The notes below the pieces were generated by a model, which saw only the letters and a program-made list of their open reading frames with translations, was not told the origin of the DNA and did no database searches. Source: Scatophagus argus (taxonomy: Eukaryota > Chordata > Actinopteri > Scatophagidae). From it: 64,000 bases of DNA. Made by a program: the position numbers and the translations under genes. The stretch covers positions 16,674,001 to 16,738,000 of the forward strand of contig NC_058501.1 in NCBI RefSeq assembly GCF_020382885.2. Reading direction: 5' to 3'. Below are positions 12,901 through 28,480 of the stretch, in pieces. Within the stretch, counting starts at the first letter, position 1; each line of letters starts with the position of its first letter.

Positions 12901-13980
12901 AAAATGAGGCGGGGCGTGGGCAGTTTTGTGTTCGCAAGGAGAAAAAAAAAAGTTTCCTGAAACTTGAACGATGACACGTGACCAAGGAGGTTGCAGCAGG
13001 CTGTCAGGTGACCCCGTCTAGTTAGATACCTGTCGAAATACCTCACATACTTGAGATCTAGCCTGGTTCTTTTCCCATGTTATTCTAAGAGAAAATTAAC
13101 AAGGGGGGTTTATTTCTCAACGTTGCTTGTGGTTGAAGTTATTCAGGTGTCAAGTTAACCTTCAAACTTCGATCAAAATTCAGAAAGCTACGACTGAGCC
13201 AGGTGGTTTTGTAGGGCACCATTTCTGAACTCTTCGTCTAAATTTACTTGCTTTGTAAAATAAATAGGAAAATAGCTTCTCCTGAAGGCGATGTTACGCT
13301 ACTAGATGCTTCACACAGTGAGGTACAGTTGGGAAAAAGCATTTACAGTAAATCACTGTGAGTAAATTCATTGGAATCGGCCACAGTTTGTTTTGACTCC
13401 AGCAGATGGAGGTAGTAACACATTTCACTCCTCTCGGTTCTTTTTTTTCCCCCTTCTTTCTTCCCCCTTTCGATTTCCGTTGAGGTTATTGTTTTCTGTT
13501 CTGTAAGATACAGTCCTTGAGTTGAGCATTTTCTTGCAAGCACAGACAGACATTTAGCCTTATTGGTTTTTTGTTTGTCTGTGTGCTTTTTGACATTTTG
13601 TCAGATCTGCCACCAAGCTAACGTTGACAGGAGTCTTCTCTGAATGCCCACTGCAGCTACCTTAGTAATTTTGTCACTAGGGTTTGTAATTTTAAGAGCT
13701 AAATTAGTTTCCTGTGATCAGTGTAGTGATAACAAAGCAGCCATTAGGTAACCTGTCTGAGGTTAATGGTTGATAATGTTCAGCTAATATCTTGCTTGAT
13801 ACAACTGAGTCTTTGTAAAGTTAACGCCTATGCTTTTGTTACTTCTGTACTCTGTAATAATGTCTCCCTTTATTGTCCACATGCTTTTCCTTATTCCAGG
13901 TTTTCATCTTTCTGTCTGTCTCAGCATTTGTGTTCATCTGTAATGCCATCACTCTGAAATACACATTTTACACATAGTCT
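12901..13980. other. Intergenic region, no gene seen
   Basis: AT-rich sequence between the JIP-like promoter and the 3' end of the tmem100-like gene. ORFs here are short, lack family resemblance and have no matching splice signals. A polypyrimidine/polypurine stretch sits at about 13430-13470. No repeat family was recognised. Confidence 0.5.
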
Positions 13981-13981
13981 T

Positions 13982-13987
13982 TTTATT
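13982..13987 (-). terminator. Candidate polyadenylation signal of tmem100-like gene
   Basis: TTTATT on the plus strand reads AATAAA on the minus strand, about 400 bp downstream of the tmem100-like stop codon. Confidence 0.4.
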
Positions 13988-14384
13988 ACATAGTCTACAT
14001 GCTCTGTCTACACGGTACATGTAAAATGAGCAATGATCACGAGAACAAAACAAATATACACAAATCTCATAATGTTTTGCAACTGAAGTTCTGATATGTA
14101 AAGTAACTACAGCTGTTGATATGATATAGTTCAGTAAAAACAACAAAATTGCCATTAAAGTGTAGTGGAATAGAAGCTGAAAGTAGTAGTATCAGTGTGT
14201 ACATAATACACCCTGAAAGATTAAAGGAGGAGAAGGAGGTATAGAGAGAGGGCTGTTATGCAGTCAGCTTGCTTTGTATATGAGGCACAACGCACAACGC
14301 AATTCAGTGTGTCATTTCTAGTCCATTCAGAATTATGTGTAGACTTGTCATCGATTTCGATTGTATCCTGACATCAGTTCTTTT

Positions 14385-14819
14385 TTACACTGTGACTTTT
14401 TTAATTACCCTTCCACTCTCTACAAGAACCTCTTTTCCATCCTCTCTCTCCTCTCGAGTCCTCGCTCTTCTCTTCTTCACCAGGAGGTAAAATGCCACCA
14501 CGCCTCCCACCACCATGAAACTGAGGGCCAGAATCACAAATCCCAGTCCCAGTAAGAGAGAGATTCTGCCTTTGGAGTGGTTCAGTTGATCCCACAGTCC
14601 CACGGCTACACAACTTAAGCCGATGAGAGTTCCCCAAAACCCAAAGGCCAGCATACAGGATCCGCAGGACAGCTCAACGCCCCCGGTCATCACTGTTACG
14701 CCCGCCACTGAGACGACCCCTCCTGGTAAGACCACTGTCTCAGATTTATGGTCGTAGGTGACAGTCGAAGCTGCCTCTTGTAGAGTTGAAGGATCGAGGG
14801 TTTCCATCTTAGTTGTCAT
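14385..14819 (-). CDS. TMEM100-like two-pass membrane protein
   Basis: One coding exon encodes 144 residues. A polar N-terminus leads to a TGGVELSCGSC motif (residues 45-55) immediately before the first hydrophobic segment (56-76). A short loop, NHSKGRIS, precedes a second segment (about 86-114). A basic juxtamembrane patch (KKRRAR) and a charged tail follow. TMEM100 has the same plan, with TGGTELSCYRC, two helices separated by an NSHGSIIS-type loop, and a basic tail, and its coding sequence is also in one exon. TMEM100 acts in vascular BMP/ALK1 signalling and as a TRPA1-TRPV1 modulator in sensory neurons; whether this copy shares those roles is unknown. A probable non-coding exon lies upstream (donor after 15662). 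Similarity rests on the motif and layout, so a separate TMEM100-related family is possible. Confidence 0.6.
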   Translation of the reverse strand: MTTKMETLDPSTLQEAASTVTYDHKSETVVLPGGVVSVAGVTVMTGGVELSCGSCMLAFGFWGTLIGLSCVAVGLWDQLNHSKGRISLLLGLGFVILALSFMVVGGVVAFYLLVKKRRARTREEREDGKEVLVESGRVIKKVTV

Positions 14820-15661
14820 GATCGCTCTTAATTCCTCTATCAGATCTCTTTAAATGATTTTATATGCAGCCTGTTCTTTCTTGTTCCTACAACAAGACAC
14901 ACAAAGCCATTACCATCTCGGTTCCCCTTTTTGTTTTACCTAATGCATCTTCAGAATTGGAAAAAAAACATCCCTAGTCTCAAATCTTTACAACTTTCAC
15001 AGTAAGTGAAAAATTCAAACCCAAGAATTTATGTTAATAAATAGCTACAACATTTCATTAAATGTGTGTAAATGAAAAACACATCATTTACACACATACT
15101 TTAGGATCTCCCTGCAGTTTAAAATAAAAGTTTATGGGTGTGAACAGTCTTTGGCTGCACGGCTAAAGAATATAATGACTGACCCGATGGCAGGTTGGGT
15201 TAATGAAATAAATGTGATTTTAAAACTTATCACTTAAATAGAAAATAACCAAAGTAGCGCCAAGCATTTCTACTTAACTGAATTAAATGAATTAAGTTCT
15301 AGATACAAATACAGGTGACATTTTTTCTTTGGCCTCTCTCTTTGGAACCAGCAGATATTGGCAATTACATGATAACTATACGCTTTTAGTTCAGCAAACT
15401 ACGATGTTGTCTATTCGCCCTAAATGATCCTTGTAAAATTACCATTTCTAAACTCTACATTCATATTAGGTACACAAGGTTACTACAGATATTTTTACTT
15501 TTTTAATCCACAGTAGAAAATCGATTATGAAAGAGAAGAACCTTTGCTTATGCCAAAAAATCAAATTGGATTGGTAAGTAACTGTAAAATCAAGATACTT
15601 TGTTGATAACTTTAAAAAACTACAGTGTTGTATTTTATATAAAAAGTGTAGTGTTGCTTAC

Positions 15662-15775
15662 CTCAGTGTTGAATCAGGAGCTTTAGATGGAATGTGATTG
15701 TGATGTGAAAAGTGATTATGTTTCCAGGTATGTGAGGGATTTTAGTGAAAGCTTGAAAGACTTTCTCTCTGGACA
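15662..15775 (-). other. Probable 5'UTR exon of tmem100-like gene
   Basis: On the minus strand a good donor (CACTGAG|GTAAGCAAC) follows base 15662. A candidate acceptor (TTGTTGTAG|GAAC) near 14890 would join it to the coding exon, giving an intron of about 770 bp. The transcription start is not defined; the upper boundary given is a guess. Confidence 0.3.
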
Positions 15776-16274
15776 ATGAGTGTAGAAATGGGAGCAGGGG
15801 ACCCAGTGCTGTTTACCTTTGTCACACACGTCACAACCTTAGGCCTCACAAGATGGTGGACACAATTGTCAAGATTGCTGTCATCATTTGTTTGTTCCTC
15901 TCTTTCCTTGTTCAGTAGGAAGCTCTTGTCTGTCATTAACCGTCATTATAACCCATTACCAGATATTTATCTCGAAACAACTCCCTTCCTCTTTTCCTCT
16001 CTCTTTCACTCTTAAGATTTGAGTTGTGTCCCACCAAGGCATTGTTTTGGCCGAGAATGGATTTTTTAAAAGCATTTTCCTGTTCAGCCTTCCCATTTCT
16101 CGTGTCACCAGTGCGGTTACTCCTAAAACTTTGGGGCACGAGACATAGGACTTCTGTAACTATCTTGAAATATGAATGGAAATGAATTTGATTGAGAGTT
16201 CTCTGCTGTTATAGAGGAAATGTTTTAGTAATTCATGTTTTCAGGGCCATTCATTTTGGAAAAAAACACTTGCA

Positions 16275-16480
16275 AACACAAAGTTAAAATAGTGCTGCCA
16301 CTAAAGGTTATTTTCATTATTTTTATTTCCAGATTATGTTCCTGATTAATCGATTAATTATTAACACAAAGACCCTTGATTTATTATCATAAACAACAAT
16401 AAAGAAAACAACAAAACCTTACACTTAAGAGGATTTGCTGCTTTTCTTTCAAAATTACTGAAACAATTTATCGGCTATGA
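16275..16480 (+). repeat. Dispersed teleost repeat, second copy
   Basis: Contains TTATTTTCATTATTTTTATT, CGATTAATTA, and then AGGATTTGCTGCTTTTCTTT. These are the modules of the same family seen at 11480-12185, in the reverse orientation. It is partial and decayed. Confidence 0.5.
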
Positions 16481-17331
16481 AATAGTTCACGTCTAATTTG
16501 CATTCAGCTGAGTTGCAGCTTTGATTAAAAATGGAACAAACTTGGTTCTGCTACCAAGTGCAAGACGTCCATGAATGAGCGAGCGTGACCTGCTGAGTTG
16601 ACACTGCGTGGTGCAGATTTGCAGTATATATGTCAGTGCTGACGCTGAGCTGGCTCCCAGGTCAGTGCTGTAACACAGGTGAGATTTGATACTGCCAGTT
16701 AATAAGCTGTAATGCTGGCCGGCCAACTGGAATGTTGCCAATAATGAGTCACTGTCCTAATTGCAAATATTTTTAAATGTGTTGATTTTTTTCTATTGAC
16801 AGACTTTCACCTGTTACTGCACTGCTTTTATGTGTTTTTTATGTTACTGCCTGTAAAAGAAATATATTTCCTGTTTAGTGTTGGAAAGCAATGTAACAGC
16901 TGATATAAAGACATTATCATTTAATAATTGTGTCATTACACTGTGCGTAGAAATCCACTTCATGCGAATCCTCACCTTTTCGGCAGAGTAGAAAATCATT
17001 TCAAAAGCCACCACAAATCTGTGCTTGCTCTGGCTCGAGCAATTAGTCAAGCTCAGGGTACAGGTCAGATGTTAGGGATTGTTTTGTGCAGAGGACGGGG
17101 TAATTCTATTGGCCATGGCGCTCACAGGATGATGATGATGGTAATTGGCTAAGTGTTGGATTGGGTGGGATGGGACAGGGCACTAGTAATCCAATAGATG
17201 GACTCACTGAGCATATTTATGGACGAAAGAAAATCCCACTGTGCATATATAGCATGAATTCATACAATGTAAGAAACAGTCTATAAGTACAGCTGAAGCA
17301 GTCATCCAATGCCTCCATCTGTCCTGTTTCA

Positions 17332-17349
17332 ACACACACACACACACAC
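17332..17349 (+). repeat. CA microsatellite
   Basis: Uninterrupted CA dinucleotide run of about nine units. Confidence 0.8.
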
Positions 17350-18429
17350 GCTGGACAAATCTCTAACAGATAAAGTCTGCTATACACCCCACCTCCAAGT
17401 GAAGTTGGTCAGAAACAACAGTTAAGACAATGGAGATAATACTTGCAGACTGATGACGTACCTGCAGATGTATCAGCCAATGTCTGAGTCATCTGAGTTT
17501 GATCTGTGTGATCATTGTGACCTCTCCTGTAAGGTGATGGCTGTTGATAACAATAGATGAAGACCACATATAGAGACAAAGCACAAGGCACTGAAGAATA
17601 GAATAGTTAGTTCAAACCAGTGAAAATGAAGGCAGTTTATTAAGTGCGCATGTTCCTGTCATTATGTGAAACAAGACATCTTCAGTGCACAAGACAATGC
17701 TTTGGGGGACAAAAAGTGAAGCCCGGGATTGAAAGTAAAAAAGAAAAAAGATTGTTAGCCCGATGACAAAATATAATTTGGCATCCCAGTGCAATAAATC
17801 CCGGCAATCTAGGGGCAGAAAAGCAGTCACAAGGGTGAAAGGAGGGCATGATCATTGCTCACACAGGACAGGAATGAGGTCACGCACAGACAAGGCCGGC
17901 AGTGACGATGATGTGAGGGGTGTGGGTGGGATTGGAGGTAAAGGTGGGCGGGAGAGGGAGTTAAACTGCCTGGACAGATGGTAGTCTGGAATTAGTTGTC
18001 AGTGGTCAACTAAACCCATTGAAAGGGCACTACTGAAATAGCAGACATACTGCTAGAGAACCTAAAGCTCGCTTTAAAAAAAACCTACCTGAGGCCATGC
18101 TAAAAGAGTTTCCCAGAAGATGTCTGCTAATCTGTTGGCCACTGTAGAAAAGTAATCTTTTTTTTTTAATGATTTTGTAGCACTCAAAATACTTCTCAAT
18201 ATCACAAAGATTTTTTTAACTAAATGGATACAGTGAAATCCGCTGAACCTCTAATACTGAGTTATTAAGTAAGATAGTTTATTGTTGGCAGCACCACCAC
18301 ATAGCAGAACTCAAAATTCCTACTGTTTATAGGTAATTTAATAGAGGAATGAGCTCAACACAGCTGATGATCTTTCTAGATTTCCAGACCCAATAGAGAA
18401 AATTAGGATCTGGGGGTTCATTTTAGTGA

Positions 18430-18876
18430 AGAGCTCAGCCACCTTAAATCCCGTATTAACAGAATTAACCCAGTCATCCATGGTAGGAGTGTGTTTCCCC
18501 CTGCACTCCTTATCTCTCACTGTCTTACTGTGGAGACAGACACTTAATACTCCAGCCATCATCTTACCTCACAACACACAGGTAAGCTTTCCCCACATTT
18601 TTGATCATTTTCACTATGTTATTTATCGAGTACCATAAACAAATGTAAGATTCCTAAGTGGACTATACCATGTGTGTAAATCTGTTTTCTTTTTTTACTT
18701 GCAGGGTTTTCTTAGTCCTCTAACAACAATAGGCAGGGTTAAGCCAAGTAAGCAGGTATCTATTTTGAACAAAGGAGAAGTTCAGGAGGCACAGGAGAAG
18801 GAAAACTCAGGTGGCAAATATTTGCCGGTGAGTTTGTCATTACCGACGCATTACTAAGACAGTGAAAGAAACTACC
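18430..18876 (+). other. 5'UTR exons of recoverin gene (inferred)
   Basis: A donor (CACACAG|GTAAGC) ends a likely first exon at 18581. An acceptor (ACTTGCAG) opens the second exon at 18705, and that exon runs without a further ATG to the coding start at 18877. The transcription start was not located; no TATA box was found at the expected distance. Confidence 0.45.
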
Positions 18877-21800
18877 ATGGGAAATACCACCAGTAGCGCA
18901 ATATCAAAGGAGATCCTGGAGGACCTGAAGCTCAGCACCAAATTCACTGAAAATGAGATCTGTCAGTGGTACGAGAACTTTCAGAAGCAGTGCCCGACTG
19001 GACGCATCACGCCAGAAGAGTTTGAGCAGATCTACACCCGCTTCTTTCCTGACAGCGATGCCAAGAGCTATGCACGACATGTGTTTCGCTCCTTTGACAC
19101 CAACGATGATGGCACTTTGGACTTCAAGGAGTACATCATTGCACTGCACATGACCTCCACTGGGAAGACGACCCGAAAACTGGAGTGGGCCTTCTCGCTC
19201 TTTGATGTAGACAAGAATGGATACATCAATAAGACAGAAGTGACGGAGATCTGCCAGGTGAGGGGGTGAGACAGTAGTGATGATGATGATGAAGGGGTAA
19301 TGGTTCTACTGTGGCAGAAAGCGCTCAGTGGTATCTGCTGTTTCTTCAGCATGAGGAATATCAAACCGTGTTGACATAGCGCGTTAACGACAGACCTGCT
19401 CTTATATTTTATCGTAATGTTTATCTTTGTTGCTGCTGTAAACATATAATATCAGACATTTAAACTGTTCGGTCGCTCATGGTTCTCGGGGAAAGGTTTT
19501 ATTCTAAGTCAAAGCTACAACAGAAAGACAAAATAAGAGGATTACTCAGCATCATACAATTTAATACAACAGTCTTGTGGAGATGACTGCTTGTTAGGTT
19601 TATGTTAAGCTTATGTGTAGGTGTTGATTTAACTTTATAGTGATTTTTGGAGAGACATTTTTGAGAATTATTGTTGAACTCCATCATATCATCAGGATTT
19701 ATTTTCTTTGGTATTTTACCCACTCCCTTTGATGTCCATGTAAAATGAGCTGCTGTTTATTGGAAAGCGACCATTTCTCTCATGGTATGTAGGTCTCAGT
19801 ACTAACTGCCAGATCAATTAGTCAGCCTATGTGAGCCTCAAACTCCTGATAATCTCTGTGATTACAGGTTTAGCTCCGCAGACAATATAGGCAGTCCTAC
19901 TGTTAAGTAAGGCTACTCCACTAGGGGGACTGCTCATCATCGCTGCGTCTAATCCATCTTTGTTTTATTCATGAGGCTGCCATTATGGACTGTTAGATTC
20001 ATTTATGTTAACTACTGCATTACTGCAGCTGTTAGCCATTGTTTTCATGTGATCAGTCTGTTGGTGGTTGTAAAGTTTTAAAACAAATGAAATAGAATTT
20101 TAAGAGGTCTAGACAGATCAGCTGGGGATCCAGCTGGCATTGTAATGGGATTTAATTCCTGGCCAACTGGCAGGAGTCCATATGCATCATGTTTACAGCC
20201 ACTGCACAAAAAACCCTATCAAAGGTTCAACAATCTGCAGCAAACTTAGAGTCAGTGGAGAGGTAGTCAAACACAGATCTGTTCTTTGCACCGAGATTAA
20301 CATCCTTATTACATAAAGGTAATCCAGTGATATCTTTTTAAACATGTGGGGTTGAAGTAGGAACAAGTGAGTGAATAAGGCAGAATAAGCCAGTATTAGT
20401 TTGGTCTTGTGCAGCAGAACTGATACTGATATGCCTGACAAGTTAAGAAAGGGTGCAAATACATGCACAGTGTAATCCACATGTGCATGCTTACAGATAC
20501 AGATACAGATCTGGGTTCTTTTTTTTTTGATAACAGACCAAAAACCACTTGTCATCTACAAGCGCACAGTGTGAACTATGCATACCAGGAGATCATCAGA
20601 GGGGCAAGATGGAGGGACAGTCCGGGGAGAAAAGAGATGACATCTTGGTGTTTGGCTTGTGGCCTGAGTCTTGGCACTAATCCATGTTAATCTAGGTGTC
20701 TTAAATGTGGGAGATGAGTGCTTCCTCTCTAAGTGGGACACACACTTAAAGACCTGAACCTAAAGTGCACAGTCATTTACAATCTGCTGGATTCCAAGTG
20801 GCCCATTGCAGATTACCAATCTAAAAAATGACACACAGGCCTGAATGTGCCAGTGCATTTTTTTTCTCTTTTACACATTGTCTGCATGTAAATTGTGATG
20901 GCCAAGACCTCCAGGATTGCAGGATTGTAGCTGCAGTCGTAGGCCGATCAGTTGTCACATGGGAAACGCAGGCTATGTTTTGTGTAAGATTTAATTGCAG
21001 CCTTCTAGATTTGACAATGGCTAAAAACAGCAGTCAGTGAATAGACGTAAGCCAATCCTGAGGACAAAGTCATCCTCTAAATGTCAAGCTGTTTTGCATA
21101 ACAAACTCGATAAAGCACACGTACACATAAAACACTAATTAACTTAAGACGACTGTGAGCTTACTGACTTGCTGACTCTGTGCCTCTTGGCTTGTTTACG
21201 TTTGTTTTATGTGTTGTGTTGATATTCTATACATTATTTGTGTGAGAGAAATGATGCAGAATTTATCAGCAATCTTATACACAACCCCCTCTCAGGCCAT
21301 ATTTAAGCTGATCCCCAAGGAGGAGCAGACCAAGCTACCAGAGGATGAGAACACACCCGAGAAGAGAGCCAACAAGCTGTGGTCTTACTTCGAAAAGAGA
21401 GACAACGGTGAAGGAAATTACACAAGTGCAACACATATGTATACACACACCGGGCCCCCACGGTGCATGTCAGGTCATTGTGTTCTCATCACTATGTACT
21501 TATGTTAGAGAGAGATAAAAACAGGGTAAGCTTTTACTACCTTTCCTCAGCAGCTGTTCGTACATCCTGTAGGAATGATTACATTTCACAATCAGCTGCT
21601 TGGCTTAATAGTAATACAAGCAATAAATCCACCTGGGGGCACATCCCCAGTTACAACATCACTTTGGTCATGCAAGCTGTGTTTATGCATGTACCAGCTA
21701 TGGTCCATGAAACCGCAAGTGACCCATTGCATTGCATGCTACTGTCACCCTCACACACACACACACACACAAGCACACAAACTCCCACACAGCAGATAAG

Positions 21801-22011
21801 ACCGGATTTCTTAGATAAGAGTCATTATTAAACCTCATCCTTACCGCACACTCCATTGCTGTATATGTTGTTTACCATTTTGTTCCCTCTTTAACATCTC
21901 TTACTCTTGACTTTTCTCACAGAGCGACTGGCTGAAGGAGAATTCATCAAAGGTGTGATTGAAAATGAAAATGCAATGCGTCTTATCCACTATGAACCGA
22001 TCAAACAGTAA
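18877..22011 (+). CDS. rcvrn: Recoverin (photoreceptor neuronal calcium sensor)
   Basis: Three exons (18877-19257, 21296-21407, 21923-22011) encode 193 residues with continuous phase. The start is ACCATGG. Gly2 is the myristoylation site, followed by the recoverin-type N-terminus (SKEILEDLKL). EF-hand 1 is degenerate, with the conserved Cys39-Pro40. EF2 (D74 to E85, DTNDDGTLDFKE) and EF3 (D110 to E121, DVDKNGYINKTE) have full calcium ligand sets. EF4 looks non-binding. Recoverin is a calcium-myristoyl switch that inhibits rhodopsin kinase in rods and cones. The protein ends at RLIHYEPIKQ, lacking the charged C-terminal helix found in mammalian recoverin. This suggests one of the fish paralogues (rcvrn2/rcvrn3 type) rather than the canonical gene. 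A candidate AATAAA lies at 22517-22522. The family call is near certain; the paralogue is not. Confidence 0.93.
19918..19932 (+). promoter_or_regulatory. CTCF-like motif in recoverin intron 1
   Basis: CCACTAGGGGGACTG differs from the vertebrate CTCF core (CCACTAGGGGGCGCT type) at the cytosine after the G run. It is a single-motif visual match and may be fortuitous. Confidence 0.25.
21752..21770 (+). repeat. CA microsatellite in recoverin intron 2
   Basis: CA dinucleotide run of about nine units, followed by imperfect CA-rich sequence. Confidence 0.75.
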
Positions 22012-22818
22012 AGTAATTCCTGTTTTATACCCCCTACTTCTTTCTCATTAGACTCTTTCATTTATTATAAACTTCTTTTTTTTTCCACTTCCCCTCTCAG
22101 TCTCAGATCCTTTCTCCTCCCTCCTCTCAATACTTTGTGTAAATACTCTTCTCTGCAGTGTCTTGGTTGCAATTAACTTCTCAGTAAGTTTCATTTTATG
22201 ACGTCATTGTTTTACTGATGTTTGTCAATGAATTTATATCAAGTAGAGACTAAAAGAGGTCAGTTGTGTGCAGTGTTTTAAAAGCTAAAAAGAAGAAGGT
22301 TCACAATGACTACAGTGTTGCACTACGTGTACGATAAATGCTGTTCTATTGTTAATTATTTAAATGGTTCAAATGAAATTTTGACTCTAGAGAAATAAGA
22401 GTTATTAATGATAGTTATAATATAGCACCATACCTGACTGTTAGCTCATTAAAGCTTTTTTACATAACTTGAAATGTCTTAATAGAGATCGTAGTATTGT
22501 ACCTTATTCACTGTACAATAAATTAAAGGTTTTCTCATACATCTGTGCTTTGAAAAATCTATTTATTTCTCTTTCCCATAAAACAATAAACTGTCTCAAG
22601 TTCTCAACTTTCCAAAATGTATTCATCCCAGACAGTGGGATCCCAAATGTAGCCTATAACCTCCAGACATTTAAGGTAAACGTAGATACTAGAATGTAAT
22701 ACCTATTTAAAAAATACTTATTTCCCTGATACTGTGATGTTGAAGTGCAGATTTCTAAGCATTTGTATGTGGAGGAGGAAGGGGTGCATGCCTACGTTCA
22801 CTACCACCTTTCATTCTG

Positions 22819-22834
22819 CCCCCCCCCCCCCCCC
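22819..22834 (+). repeat. Poly-C tract
   Basis: Sixteen consecutive cytosines within a C/CT-rich stretch. Confidence 0.8.
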
Positions 22835-23553
22835 ACACCCTGCTGCACGCCTCCACCCTCTCCATCTCCATCCCTACACATGCCTGCCATCTCTCCTCAC
22901 TCTATTCCTCCTTCTTTCCATCCAACTCGGGATTACTGGTTTACACATAATCTTCTGTTCAACATCAGAGAGCAGACTTTTCAAAATCTCTGTAATCTTT
23001 CTATCTCTATGTGTCTATCTTATGTGTCTGTCTGTGCATCTGCAGAGAGACCTTGTTTGTTGTAGCTTCTGGTATGCATGCATTGCATCCAGATGCTGTT
23101 TGTGACAAGAGAGAAAAAAACTTGGAAAAAAAAAAAAAACACGCTGAATTTCCCACTCAGATAAATGAGAATATATTGTATATTTACTGTAAAGGACGGG
23201 CTGTTCTGGTATCAACAGGAGAGGAAACATCCATCCTGTCAATGCAATGACTGCACTCATTGCATGTTAGTATATAAACAATACAGTATTAATATTTTTA
23301 TGCATTTAAAAATAAAGACATGCATTTACTTTCCTACCATGAGGCACTGAAAATACCAAAAACACACAGTCTTGCAAATTAGTGTGATCTATACATATTG
23401 TAGTCTTTGCCTTTTAATATGTATTGATTTCACTGGCCTTTAAATGCAATTGATATGCCCCAACTTCACTGAATGTCAAACTGGACAAAAAGAAAAAACA
23501 GGATGTGTTTGCTCACACTGATCCTTCTCCAGCATGGTGACAGTGTCTTTCTT

Positions 23554-23578
23554 TATATATATATATATATATATATAT
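23554..23578. repeat. TA microsatellite
   Basis: About twelve TA units, just downstream of the gsg1l2 stop codon on the minus strand. Confidence 0.8.
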
Positions 23579-23622
23579 GTATAGTTTTTCAGCCCTTTTA
23601 GTTGATGGATATAAATGATCCC

Positions 23623-27689
<4,067 letters not shown>

Positions 27690-28480
27690 GGCCACACAGG
27701 AGGAGAGGGGGGCAGGGGGAGGCCTGAGAGAGAAAGATGGGGGAGAGCAGGGGGATACTGCACGTGGAAACAAGACAATTGGAACAAAAGGTGTGACTGC
27801 AGTCACCGATGAAGCCCAGAGGGCGGGACAGATGCTTTGGGGTGGTTTTAAAAGTTGATGAGCTGCCAGGTTTAAATGGAAAGCTAAAACAAATGTGACG
27901 TAACAGTACAGACAGAAGATGAGAAAACACAGCTGACAAAACGGTACTGTAAAGTCAGCGTGATTAAAAGAGGGGAAGATAAAGACAGTGAGAGGGGAGG
28001 GAGCGGGAGACAGACAGATTGAACCGAAAAAAAGGGGGAGGATTTAGGTGGGAGACGGTTCACAGTGGGAGAAAATGGTGGGATGCAAGAACCTAACAGT
28101 ATCCTGGTCAGACAGCTTTAATGTGATACCCTGCTACTGAGACCTATGGTGAACGATGTGGCCATACATTCCCTGACCTCAGGACTTGTAGACCCTTTTG
28201 GGTGCACTAAATCAAAGTGACTGCACCAAAAAAAAAGCACAAGGTCATTTAGAAACACTGGAATTTGTCACTAAAAATTGTATATCTAAGGAGGCGATAG
28301 AGGACATCCTTAAATGCAGTTCATCACCTCGAAAGAAAGTGAACACAAATGGTTGATTGGGATGAACAAAGGTGATAACCAGGGAGGCCATATGGTGACA
28401 TCTAACTTTGTTGAATGTTACTAGAGTTATAAAACTACCTGAGGTCACATAACACCTTCATTTGTGTTCATAAGGAGTGG
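27690..28480. other. gsg1l2 upstream region
   Basis: Contains the probable start of the first coding exon (acceptor near 27723) and purine-rich sequence at 27940-28040. Non-coding gsg1l2 exons may lie here or further up, but I could not define one with confidence. Confidence 0.35.

Larger units (their letters stand above)
15776..18400. other. Intergenic region, mostly unannotated
   Basis: The interval between the tmem100-like gene and recoverin, which lie on opposite strands and diverge. It holds one old dispersed repeat (16275-16480) and a short CA repeat (17332-17349). ORFs of 60-80 codons occur on both strands but show no family similarity and no coding-like splice structure. Regulatory elements for the divergent genes could lie here; none is evident by eye. 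Confidence 0.5.
22523..23622. other. Intergenic/3'UTR interval between recoverin and gsg1l2
   Basis: The two genes converge here. The interval holds a poly-C run of 16 (22819-22834) in a pyrimidine-rich tract and a TA microsatellite (about 23554-23578) close to the gsg1l2 stop codon. ORFs across 22734-23105 are pyrimidine-tract artefacts. No gene is supported. Confidence 0.5.

Noticed and set aside
17763-18150. Possible gene between tmem100-like and recoverin
   Set aside because: Only short frames, no convincing splice signals around them, and no recognised motif.
20193-20690. ORFs on both strands in recoverin intron 1
   Set aside because: No family similarity, and they lie between confirmed recoverin exons that splice in phase.
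22734-23105. Two overlapping plus-strand ORFs of over 100 codons
   Set aside because: They run through a poly-C and pyrimidine-rich tract, which explains their openness, and show no protein-like composition.
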